NCBI GenBank assembly: GCA_900180385.1
Contig: FXLX01000006.1
Span: forward strand, 1-64,000
Length of the DNA stretch: 64,000 nucleotides
Reading direction: 5' to 3'
From: an uncultured Candidatus Thioglobus sp.
Lineage (GTDB): Bacteria > Pseudomonadota > Gammaproteobacteria > PS1 > Pseudothioglobaceae
Part shown: positions 54,207 to 62,933 of the stretch, in pieces
Position numbering within the stretch: the first letter of the stretch is position 1
How the letters are laid out: the number at the start of each line of letters is the position of its first letter
Program-made: the position numbers and the translations under genes
The notes under the pieces: generated by a model
Databases searched by the model: none
What the model saw: the letters and a program-made list of their open reading frames with translations, nothing else
What the model was told of the DNA's origin: nothing

Positions 54207-55553
54207 ATGAATAACAAATACTATATTAATATATCTATTATTATATTATCGCTATCAATCAATGTTAATGCAGGATGGATGGACGATTGGGTAGATCAAT
54301 CAACCAGCTCGGGTCCGAGTTATTTTGAAGGGCAAAAGCGTGGTTATTTTAATGGCGGTAGTTATTCAGCACGCTATCGCCAAAGTAATGAGTATTTATT
54401 TAGCGTTTCTAAGCCACGATTAAAAAGCGGTTGTGGTGGTATTGATTTATTTCTAGGTGGTGTGAGCTTTATGGATCCAGAATACCTCATGCAAAAACTC
54501 CAGCGCGCGATTCAAATGGCGCCAGCCGTGGCATTTGACTTAGCCTTAAAATCCATGGCACCTGAAATCTCTTCAACTGTTAAAGAGTTCGAGGCACTCA
54601 TTAACGATCTTAATGATATGCAAATATCTGAGTGTGCAATTGCCAAAGAAGCGGTAAGCGCTGCGCGAGGCAAGTTTGAAGGCGAATCAGGCGGCCTTAG
54701 TGAAATTTATTCATTACTAGACTCAAGACTCTCAGCAGATAATTCTGGTGCTAAAAACTTCACCAACTCCAAAGAACAACAACGCGCTAATGATGGCAAG
54801 ACAATTAACGAACAAAAAGATAGCGTTAAAGGCTGTTCGCCAAAATTTAAATCGATATTTACCACTAATGGCTCTGTACTTAAACATATCGCTGATAGTA
54901 AAGGTTTAGGGCAATACGCTGATTATATGCGTGCTTATCTAGGTGACGTTATTATTGGTTATAGTGATAAGCAATTCACCAGTCGTATGATCGGAGCCTG
55001 TGAAAATCAAGACGTTACCAAGATTGATGATATTATCTTGGGGAAAGGGAAAATTAAACCTGTTAGTGGTAGTTGTACTGAAGGTGGCGATAGGGCGTTA
55101 TTAACCACAGTTGAAACCCACTTAACCTCAATTGCACAAAAAATGAAAACCAAATCATCACCTTCAGCGAATGAATTGAAATTCTTAAATGCCTTACCTT
55201 TTAATATTTTTAATGCTCTTAGATATGCTATTGATGAAGGCATTCAAGACTCATTTATTGCGACTTATAAAGATGTCATTGCTCGAATGATGGCATACGC
55301 CATGGTTGAAGATCTAATCAGTTCAATATATGAGTTAACGCGTGTTGCCAGTGCGCAAGCCTCGCAAGGTAATAATGGTGCTAGCACATCAAGCTGTGAG
55401 GTTGTGGTAGTTACTCCCGTGCTACTCAAAGTTGAAAAACTTAAGCAAAATGCTTTACTGTTGCAAGGCGCTATCCGCAAGTCACGCTCTGAGCTAACTA
55501 AGGAAGTTAATAACACTATTCAATTTAATAAGCATTTTACTACCTCTAAATAA
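54207..55553 (+). CDS. traH: F-type T4SS protein TraH
   Basis: GCGGIDLFLGGVSFMDPEYLMQKLQRAIQMAPAVAFDLALKSMAPEIS. Confidence 0.95.
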   Translation: MNNKYYINISIIILSLSINVNAGWMDDWVDQSTSSGPSYFEGQKRGYFNGGSYSARYRQSNEYLFSVSKPRLKSGCGGIDLFLGGVSFMDPEYLMQKLQRAIQMAPAVAFDLALKSMAPEISSTVKEFEALINDLNDMQISECAIAKEAVSAARGKFEGESGGLSEIYSLLDSRLSADNSGAKNFTNSKEQQRANDGKTINEQKDSVKGCSPKFKSIFTTNGSVLKHIADSKGLGQYADYMRAYLGDVIIGYSDKQFTSRMIGACENQDVTKIDDIILGKGKIKPVSGSCTEGGDRALLTTVETHLTSIAQKMKTKSSPSANELKFLNALPFNIFNALRYAIDEGIQDSFIATYKDVIARMMAYAMVEDLISSIYELTRVASAQASQGNNGASTSSCEVVVVTPVLLKVEKLKQNALLLQGAIRKSRSELTKEVNNTIQFNKHFTTSK

Positions 55554-55565
55554 CACAACAACATT

Positions 55566-58379
55566 ATGAAAAAACTACTAGCCTTAATTTGCCTTTCAAT
55601 GATCACCACCAGTGTACTGGCCATAGATATGGAATATTACGCACCAGGTGGCATGCCTACTATTGCAAATGCTTTTAAGCGCCTGGCATTAATTTTTAGT
55701 GATTCGGATTACAGGATGTTCTTCGGTGCTACCGCTGCACTAGGCATGTTAATCGCATTATCAAATGGATTCTTAATTAAACCATTGACTGAAGGAATTG
55801 GCAGCTCTAGGCCACAATCTTTTATCATTCCACCTATTATCGGCGCAGTATTGTTATCAGGTTTTTTTGCCACTGCAACAATCCATGTTTATGATCCAGT
55901 TAAAAACAAAACTGAATCAGTACCAGGCGTACCGCAAGTTATTGTTTTGATAGCAGGAATGACCAACATCATTGAGCGAAAAATGGTTGAAATCACCGAC
56001 ACTGCTAGTGCTTATCCATATTCTAAAAATGCAGGTGGTGTTAATTTTGAAATGTTTTTGGCAGCCGTCAAAGCAGGTAAAAACTCTAAGAAAAGATACC
56101 TCAAAGAAGACATTCGTACCTATACTAAAGAATGTGGATCACTTAGTATGGCAGTACCAAGTCTTGGTCTTACCAACGAGCAAGAACTTCGCACTGGTGT
56201 TAATTCTCCTTCTGGTGTATTGACAGAGTGGGTTCACCTTGGTTGGTGGCTAAATATGCGTGGCACTAATGGCCAATACACTAATATGACTTGCACTGAA
56301 GCTTGGAACAATGTACTTAAGCCACAATTAGTACTATCTAATTTTAATGCTGAGGTAGATGAACTTTGTAAGCAAGCGCAATACGACATTACCGATTCAG
56401 CCCAAAAACAAGCTTGTTACAATTTAACGGGACAGGGCAACAAACTATTTGGCAGCAGCTCAACTTCTGCACCTAATCTAGTGAGAGAGTCTTTAGTGGC
56501 TAGCTCAATTTTGCAAGAGTTGAATGAATCTGATCCAAGTGCTGCCACTGAATCACTTATTGGTCGTCAGCTTACCTTACAAGGTATGGGTGCTATTGCT
56601 GCTGAACAATCCACTTTATCAGCTAATAAGTCAATCATGACCGCTATTATCCTTGGATTAATGCCGTTTTTAACCTTATTCCTAGTCACTTCACTATGGA
56701 GTAAAGCTTTAAAGTTTATGGTGGGATCCATGCTCTGGCTAACCACCTGGGGTATTATGAGCGCCGTTGCTCACGCAGGAGTAATGGATGCAGCCATTGC
56801 TGTACTAGGTGATCTAAAAAGCCACCAGATGGGTGTAGAGGCCTTTATGCTTGCTGAAACTGATGGTGTTAAAGCCCTGATGCTGTTTGGTAAAATGCAA
56901 TCAAATGCGCTAATGATGGCAACTGCTATTGCTATGGCTGTTTATGGTTTTGGTAGTTATGCTATGACAGGTATCGCCCAAGGTATGGCACAAGGCATAC
57001 AACACACAGGCGAACAAGCCTCTACTCAAGCAGGCACAACAGAGGGCAGGGCAGGGCTTAGAAAAGGTCTAGCAAGTGGCCTAGCAGACGCTTCAACTGT
57101 ACAACCTCCAGCTGAAGGTATGCCTAACTGGTTTGGTGGTTATGGTAATCAAGTGGCAAAAGCCACGTTCGATGCTCAATCAGGTGCTAGTGCAGGTGCA
57201 AGTTATTCTAGAACTGATGTTGGCGCAGCTGGCATGGGACAAGATGCAGGTACTCTAAATGCCAGCAACATCATAGGTAATGTTAAAGGTGCTCAAGAAG
57301 TTGCTGATACTAACAATATGAGTTTTGAAGATCAAGTGATGCAAAATGCACAAACTAATGCAATGAATCAACACACCCGTGCTGATGCACAACAATATAT
57401 CCAAGAGAATCTGAGTACTGATGGTACGCAAGTAGATGGCGCAAATCAACTGGCCATGAATAACGCTTATCAACAGTTTGGCGGTGTAGAAAATGTCAGA
57501 AATATGACCAGTCTTGATGGAGGATCTCCTTTTGAGAAAGAAGATGTTATGAGTACCATGACTGATATGGCCAATAACAATGGTGGGCTATCCATGACTG
57601 GACAAGAGATTATGGACAATGATAAGCTCATGCAAAACCGTCAAGATGATTGGGTTGACTTTGTTAGTGGTCATAAAGATGATAACTTTATCGTTCATCC
57701 AAACTTTAACAAACAAGGTGATTTAACGTCAGCGCCTGTTAATCAAAACTTCGGCGCCAATACAGATAAATCGATTCGTGAAAATTTAGACAACACCAAA
57801 TCAGCAGTGACTAAAACAGATGCACAAACTGAATTTGGTTCTGCAACACTAGGAGCAGCAGTTGACAACATTGGTGGAGGGAGTAATAATTATCAACAAC
57901 AAACAGCTGTTAGAGGCTTTGAAAGCCTTGTGGATCATTCAACTAGAGGCGAGGCTGACTTTAACGAACAAGAAAGAAGAACGCTTGAAAACGCAACGGT
58001 TGGCTGGTGGAAGTCGAATGGTGCGAGTATGAATGAGGTTGTGACTGATTCATCGTCTCAATCAACTTCTGAAAGTGCAAGTGTTGATAGCAATAAAGCC
58101 GCACTTGGAAAAATTGCAGCATTGACACTTGGTGTTAGTGGAAAGGTTGATGCTAGTGCTACACAAGAGACGGTTTCTAGAGAAAACATGGAATTTAATT
58201 CATTGAATGACGTGGCCAGTAAATTCATCGATGAGGCGAATGGTGATGCTCAGCGTCTAGCACAACTAACCAACAACTTTGATAAGCATATTCGTGAATT
58301 AAGAGCTGAAGAAACCGAATCAGGCACTTTAACAAGTAATATTAATAATGATGCGGATGATATTATTAAAAAGCAGTAA
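55566..58379 (+). CDS. traG: F-type mating-pair stabilisation protein TraG
   Basis: 937 aa; N-terminal polytopic domain, long soluble C-terminus; follows traH. Confidence 0.9.
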   Translation: MKKLLALICLSMITTSVLAIDMEYYAPGGMPTIANAFKRLALIFSDSDYRMFFGATAALGMLIALSNGFLIKPLTEGIGSSRPQSFIIPPIIGAVLLSGFFATATIHVYDPVKNKTESVPGVPQVIVLIAGMTNIIERKMVEITDTASAYPYSKNAGGVNFEMFLAAVKAGKNSKKRYLKEDIRTYTKECGSLSMAVPSLGLTNEQELRTGVNSPSGVLTEWVHLGWWLNMRGTNGQYTNMTCTEAWNNVLKPQLVLSNFNAEVDELCKQAQYDITDSAQKQACYNLTGQGNKLFGSSSTSAPNLVRESLVASSILQELNESDPSAATESLIGRQLTLQGMGAIAAEQSTLSANKSIMTAIILGLMPFLTLFLVTSLWSKALKFMVGSMLWLTTWGIMSAVAHAGVMDAAIAVLGDLKSHQMGVEAFMLAETDGVKALMLFGKMQSNALMMATAIAMAVYGFGSYAMTGIAQGMAQGIQHTGEQASTQAGTTEGRAGLRKGLASGLADASTVQPPAEGMPNWFGGYGNQVAKATFDAQSGASAGASYSRTDVGAAGMGQDAGTLNASNIIGNVKGAQEVADTNNMSFEDQVMQNAQTNAMNQHTRADAQQYIQENLSTDGTQVDGANQLAMNNAYQQFGGVENVRNMTSLDGGSPFEKEDVMSTMTDMANNNGGLSMTGQEIMDNDKLMQNRQDDWVDFVSGHKDDNFIVHPNFNKQGDLTSAPVNQNFGANTDKSIRENLDNTKSAVTKTDAQTEFGSATLGAAVDNIGGGSNNYQQQTAVRGFESLVDHSTRGEADFNEQERRTLENATVGWWKSNGASMNEVVTDSSSQSTSESASVDSNKAALGKIAALTLGVSGKVDASATQETVSRENMEFNSLNDVASKFIDEANGDAQRLAQLTNNFDKHIRELRAEETESGTLTSNINNDADDIIKKQ

Positions 58380-58793
58380 TTAAACCTTGCCTAGACCGTA
58401 TGATGAGGCGTACGGCTCAATTCCAGAAGCTGCCAAATCGAAATGTTTTTGTTCTGGAGATGAATCATTAGAGTGATCATACTCACTCCAGCCGTTAACA
58501 GGGCTTTCAGTTTGTGGCAAGCGTACTAAGCCAGCAAGCGTAATAGCAACACCAACAAAAGTAAAGATGTTGGTATGGCCGTTATAAGCGTAGGCGGTAA
58601 TTGCTGCTGCAAAGACCAGGCCGCCAATAAACATGACACCACCTTGAATTCTGTGGCGTTTGTTGATAGCGTCTTGAGATTTCATATTAGCCGTTGGCTT
58701 AATAGCTTGAATCTGCGGGTAAGTTGTTAAATTGCTTTTATTCATAATTTTATTGTATGCCTGATTATAAGAAAAGTCAATGTATGCGTCCAT
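58380..58793 (-). CDS. hypothetical two-TM protein
   Basis: 137 aa, convergent with traG; GGVMFIGGLVFAAAITAYAY...IFTFVGVAITLAGLV. Confidence 0.5.
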   Translation of the reverse strand: MDAYIDFSYNQAYNKIMNKSNLTTYPQIQAIKPTANMKSQDAINKRHRIQGGVMFIGGLVFAAAITAYAYNGHTNIFTFVGVAITLAGLVRLPQTESPVNGWSEYDHSNDSSPEQKHFDLAASGIEPYASSYGLGKV

Positions 58794-59223
58794 AACATAT
58801 TTACAGAAAGAACTTTACTTGACCGTTCAATCTTTGAGTATATCGAGGTTTTTTATAACAAAATTAGACGACATTCATATTGTGATTATCAATCACCAGA
58901 TAATTTTGAAAAAGCGTTTTATAATACACAGTGAGTGTCTAGTTTATTGGGGGAGGTTCATCTTGACCCTTATTCTTGTGCTTAATTATAATGCAAATAG
59001 TAATGGTGTCATTTTACTTTTAGAGTGTGAAGAGTTGAATTCTAATCGATTTGTTTCTACCAACAGGGTTGAAAAATTCTTAAAAAAATATTACAATGAT
59101 AAGGGGTCAGTCGCTGCGAGCAATGCTATAAATAGCATTATTTCAAATCAAGAAAACAAAAGGGCAGCTAGTAAACTTTTATTGAGTTGCGCTTCTAAAC
59201 TAGAGAGAGGGTTAGGTAAGTAA
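58780..59223 (+). CDS. hypothetical protein, start uncertain
   Basis: ORF with plausible C-terminal half (VEKFLKKYYNDKGSVAASNAINSIISNQENKRAASKLL). Confidence 0.35.
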   Translation: MYASITYLQKELYLTVQSLSISRFFITKLDDIHIVIINHQIILKKRFIIHSECLVYWGRFILTLILVLNYNANSNGVILLLECEELNSNRFVSTNRVEKFLKKYYNDKGSVAASNAINSIISNQENKRAASKLLLSCASKLERGLGK

Positions 59224-59242
59224 TATAATAATAATTATATTA

Positions 59243-59644
59243 TCAATTTACCCAGTTCTCTATATTTAATCCTTTAACCCTATTAAATTCTTTTTCGTTA
59301 TTTGTTACCACAATCTTATTTTGCGATCTAACATGGGCTGCAATCCATAAGTCATTGTTACCAATAATCATGCCTTGGCATTCTAATGTTGCCCTAATAT
59401 CAGCATAATGTTCAGCAACTTTGTTGTCAATAGGCAGGACTGGTATAAGTTCAATTAACTGATTAATGAGTTGATATGCTTTTTTAGAATTGTTACTTTT
59501 TGCCGCACCATATAACAGTTCTGCATGAGTAACTAAGGACATACCTACCATGCCAGGCTCTAGAATATTAAATTTATTAAGTACTTCGATAGGTGATTCT
59601 TTAGCAATGTAGATGCAAATATTTGTATCTAGAACATATTTCAT
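59243..59644 (-). CDS. vapC: VapC-type PIN-domain toxin
   Basis: MKYVLDTNICIYIAKESP...IIGNNDLWIAAHVRSQNKIVVTNNEKEFNRV. Confidence 0.94.
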   Translation of the reverse strand: MKYVLDTNICIYIAKESPIEVLNKFNILEPGMVGMSLVTHAELLYGAAKSNNSKKAYQLINQLIELIPVLPIDNKVAEHYADIRATLECQGMIIGNNDLWIAAHVRSQNKIVVTNNEKEFNRVKGLNIENWVN

Positions 59645-59646
59645 AT

Positions 59647-59877
59647 CTAGAAGAAGTTTCGCTCTTGTGGTGCGCTATCTTGTCTGTCTTTATCAAATAC
59701 ACCTTCCGAATTTAATTGCTTTAAAAGGTTAAATGCCTCTGAAACATTTGGCGATTTCTTTTTTATTACAATTTCTTCTCCTCGCTCGAATATCTCAACC
59801 TCAGAAACATTAAAGCGAAATTTTTTTGGCAGCCTTACTGCTTGCGAATTTCCTGATTCAAATACTTTGGTTAACAT
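59647..59877 (-). CDS. vapB: VapB-type antitoxin
   Basis: MLTKVFESGNSQAVRLPKKFRF AbrB/MazE-like; adjacent to vapC. Confidence 0.92.
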   Translation of the reverse strand: MLTKVFESGNSQAVRLPKKFRFNVSEVEIFERGEEIVIKKKSPNVSEAFNLLKQLNSEGVFDKDRQDSAPQERNFF

Positions 59878-59896
59878 TTTTACACCTCTTTATTTT

Positions 59897-59918
59897 GTAT
59901 ATATTTATAAGTATATAC
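59897..59918. promoter_or_regulatory. candidate VapB operator
   Basis: GTATATA-N8-TATATAC inverted repeat 20-40 bp upstream of the vapB start. Confidence 0.55.
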
Positions 59919-60059
59919 AGTTTATATGGATAAACCCAAGTATTTTCTTTAGCAGAGTTGTATGCTTCCATAGCACGCTAACGCTATTGCAACCTCTGCA
60001 ACAGTAACGCAGCCACTTAGTAAAATAGTTATAACATGTTGTTACAAAGCTATTTTTAT

Positions 60060-60085
60060 ATAATTGTCTACATGTAGACAATTAT
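60060..60085. repeat. 26-bp perfect palindrome, candidate partition/centromere site
   Basis: ATAATTGTCTACATGTAGACAATTAT; core recurs at 61082-61093 and 61226-61241. Confidence 0.7.
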
Positions 60086-60112
60086 TTAAGTAATTTTTAA
60101 TGAGTTACTTTG

Positions 60113-60382
60113 CTATTCAAAAAAGTCTGTTTTTTCACGTAAGTAATGTCTTGCAAGCAAAGCTGGCTTATCTGCCCCAATAATAAATTTTTTGCTAATT
60201 GCTTCTAATTCAATTGCACTGATTTTAAAAGAGACTACGATATTTTTAACTTCATTACTAGGTATTTTTTTTCTTGTACTGGTAGCCTCTTTATGGTTTG
60301 TCTTTTTATTCGTAGAATCAAACACATGTTCTTTAGACGTATTTGATGTAATTCCTTTATTGAGCGCTTTATTTAGATTCAT
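60113..60382 (-). CDS. putative small centromere-binding partner of ParA (RHH-like)
   Basis: 89 aa, overlaps parA end; basic N-terminus and VVSFKISAIELEAISKKF. Confidence 0.5.
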   Translation of the reverse strand: MNLNKALNKGITSNTSKEHVFDSTNKKTNHKEATSTRKKIPSNEVKNIVVSFKISAIELEAISKKFIIGADKPALLARHYLREKTDFFE

Positions 60383-61052
60383 GGTTTAATCCTATTGCAG
60401 TGTATAAGCTATCAAATTGTTTTGCTGGAGTTTTATATGCTTGCCCTCCAAAAGGTACCGAAGATAGTTTTTTAATGGAAATTTCTTCTCTAATGATATT
60501 TTCATAGCCTTTTGAGTATTTCAATGGTAATACTAGCAGGTCTCCATTTGTATTCTCTTGAACGTATGCTTGAATTTCTTTAAATGATTTAGATTTGGTC
60601 CAGTCATCGCCAAATATATCATTTACTCCTTGTTTTTCGAGCTTGGTAGCAACAACTATGATTTTTAACTTTGGGAAGTATTCTTGAATGCTTTGGATGG
60701 TTGTTACTCCTTGTAATATAGAGTTCACTTGATTGTTAATAGGCACTAGAACTACATCAGATATATTGAGTGCCGTAGGGATGCTTTTAAAGCTCTCAGC
60801 AAGAGATCCAGATAGATCAATAACCATACTGGCATTTTCTTTAACGAATACTCCCTGAGTAAACACTTCTTCTTGAAATTCGTCTTCAGGACTGATCAGA
60901 ATCTTTTTATCATCATCAATGTTCGAGATATGCACAAAGCCACTGTTTAATTCATTTGTGGCTATATAAAAATCTGTGTTGTCAAATAATATGTTTGCTG
61001 CAATTGGTGTTTTTCCAACACCACCTTTACTGCTATATACTGTTATTATCAT
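60369..61052 (-). CDS. parA: ParA-family partition ATPase
   Basis: MIITVYSSKGGVGKTPIAANIL Walker A; MVIDLSGSL; DVVLVPINNQVNS. Confidence 0.92.
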   Translation of the reverse strand: MIITVYSSKGGVGKTPIAANILFDNTDFYIATNELNSGFVHISNIDDDKKILISPEDEFQEEVFTQGVFVKENASMVIDLSGSLAESFKSIPTALNISDVVLVPINNQVNSILQGVTTIQSIQEYFPKLKIIVVATKLEKQGVNDIFGDDWTKSKSFKEIQAYVQENTNGDLLVLPLKYSKGYENIIREEISIKKLSSVPFGGQAYKTPAKQFDSLYTAIGLNHESK

Positions 61053-61075
61053 TTTTTGTGTTTCCCTTATTATTG

Positions 61076-61243
61076 TAATTATCTACATGTAGACAATTTA
61101 TATTACACCTATTTGTCTACATGTCTACCATAAATTATTATTATTTAATAATGGCTTATATCTATTTGTTTACTAAGGTTTTATGTAAATGTCTACATGT
61201 CTACATTTTTATAAAAATGATGTATTGTCTACATGTAGACATT
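61076..61243. repeat. cluster of GTCTACAT / ATGTAGAC partition-like repeats upstream of parA
   Basis: ATCTACATGTAGACAAT (61081-61097), TTTGTCTACATGTCTACC (61112-61129), GTCTACATGTCTACAT (61191-61206), TGTCTACATGTAGACA (61226-61241). Confidence 0.75.
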
Positions 61244-61295
61244 AAGTTAAAGACAGTAAGTAAATATTTTTATAGTATGGGTGTATTGTAGAATA

Positions 61296-61544
61296 CTATA
61301 TTAGAGACGGCCCCATATCCTTATCATTTAACTTAATGCTATAAGTTGTTTTCCTATTGGGAAAAACTAAATCTTTTGGATTTTTATTTTTTGATATGTC
61401 TTCAAAAGTTTTAGCAAATGATGTTTTCATTGAGCCATTTGAAGCATAAATTGAAAATGTTTTATGGATATCGGTAAATTCAAACTCATGCTTTAAATCT
61501 TTTATTTCATAACAATTTTTTAATTCAATATTTAATTTTGTCAT
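61296..61544 (-). pseudogene. N-terminal fragment of an AAA/ABC-type ATPase, possibly PrrC/RloC-like
   Basis: MTKLNIELKNCYEIKDLKHEFEF...IYASNGSMKTSFAKTFEDISK; Walker-like motif then stop after 82 aa. Confidence 0.6.
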
Positions 61545-61810
61545 TACGCCACTCTCCTATAAATTTCTAATTCCAACCCACTCAACACCTGTAAATATCC
61601 AATTTTACCCCCCAAACAAATCAAAAATTTCCATTGGTGAGTCGAATACATCTAATGGTTTAATTTACAGAATTTTCATGTTCTCAATACCTTAATCAGT
61701 GTATTTATCTAATAAGGTTTCCAGCACTTTGCGGGCTTATTCGCCGTATTTGATAAAATGATCGCATTTTTTGACATTATTAACTCGCTCGGTTTTTGTT
61801 GGGGGCTAGT
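61544..61810 (-). pseudogene. degenerate 3' end of type I restriction HsdR
   Basis: Minus strand: TKTERVNNVKKCDHFIKYGE*ARKVLETLLDKYTD*GIENMKIL*IKPLDVFDSPMEIFDLFGG [frameshift] KIGYLQVLSGLELEIYRRVA*; stop overlaps next ATG. Confidence 0.7.
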
Positions 61811-61957
61811 CAAAAGCGGTATGATAAATTAAATTAAAAATATCCATTTCCTTATTAGCCATTATTTTGAATTCAAGCAAATAAATTCATTACCCCTTTA
61901 AAGTCCATAATGGTAAAAAAATTACTGAAATTTTCATTATTTTTATAATACTTAACA

Positions 61958-62098
61958 CTATTGATCGGATTTGATTCTATTGCAAGGGTTACATAGCATT
62001 TGGCAATTTTTAGTATTGGTCTTACCTTCTTTACTCCAAGGAGTTATATGGTCTCCTTCCATTTCTGTAATGTCAAATTTCTTATTTTGAAAAATCAT
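61958..62098 (-). pseudogene. HNH endonuclease C-terminal fragment
   Basis: Minus strand: [46 protein letters not shown]. Confidence 0.7.
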
Positions 62099-62109
62099 TT
62101 TAATACTTC

Positions 62110-62894
62110 AATTCCTTTTTCTTTTGATTTTGGACTATTGGAACAGAGAGATGTTTTGTCTGTTGGGGCTTATGAGAAATTAATTGATGGTATTCGTGAT
62201 AGGTATTGTCAGCCAAAAGAGTCTTTGGATTTTGGAGTTTCTGAAACTGTTGAAGTTGTAGAAGAAAAACCAAAATTAACTAAAAACTATTGAGCCTAAA
62301 ATTAAAACTGAAAAACCAGTTGAAGAAAAATCAACAAGACAAAAGTTTAAAGCAGATGCTCAATCTGAAATTAAAAATGAAGTAGTAAAAGTTAAGCCAC
62401 AAGGCAAAGGCGGAACACAACATCAATATTTACAAAATCTAACTAAAAAGATAGGACAGGAAAGAGGCTATCATTCCATTATTGAAAATCCAGTTTTTGG
62501 AGGTTTGGGTTCGGTTGATATTTCACTTGATGGATTTGGTAAAAAAATAGCAGTTGAAGTATCAATCAATACTACGGGAAAGTGGGAAAGCTCTAATATT
62601 ACAAAATGCTTTTCTGCTTCTTTTGACTATGTTGTTATTCTCTCATCTGAAAGACAACATTTAAACAAAATCAAAAATGATATTTCTTCTGAATTTAAGG
62701 ATAAAATCAAGAAAGAAAAATTACTCTTTTTTACAGCTGATGATTTAATTGAGTTTTGAGATAAGATTAAAGCTGATTCTTATTCAACAGAAAGCACTGT
62801 TTCAGGCTATAAGGTGAAAGTGAGTTATGTAACTTCAAGTGAAATTGAAACTAAGATTAGAGAAGAATCTTTGGCAAGAGTTATTTTGGGTTGA
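62110..62894 (+). pseudogene. decayed gene with C-terminal nuclease-like domain
   Basis: DVLSVGAYEKLIDGIRDRYCQPKESLDFGVSETVEVVEEKPKLTK [frameshift near 62283] TIEPKIKTEK...GGTQHQYLQNLTKKIGQERGYHSIIENPVFGGLGSVDISLDGFGKKIAVEVSINTTGKWE...DDLIEF*DKIKADSYSTESTVSGYKVKVSYVTSSEIETKIREESLARVILG*. Confidence 0.6.
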
Positions 62895-62933
62895 TGATTT
62901 AATTTTTAAAAAAAACATGTTATATTAAGTAAA

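Noticed and set aside
62000-62110. N-terminal half of ORF 62000-62293
   Set aside because: Antisense to the HNH fragment; only the downstream portion looks like a real protein relic.
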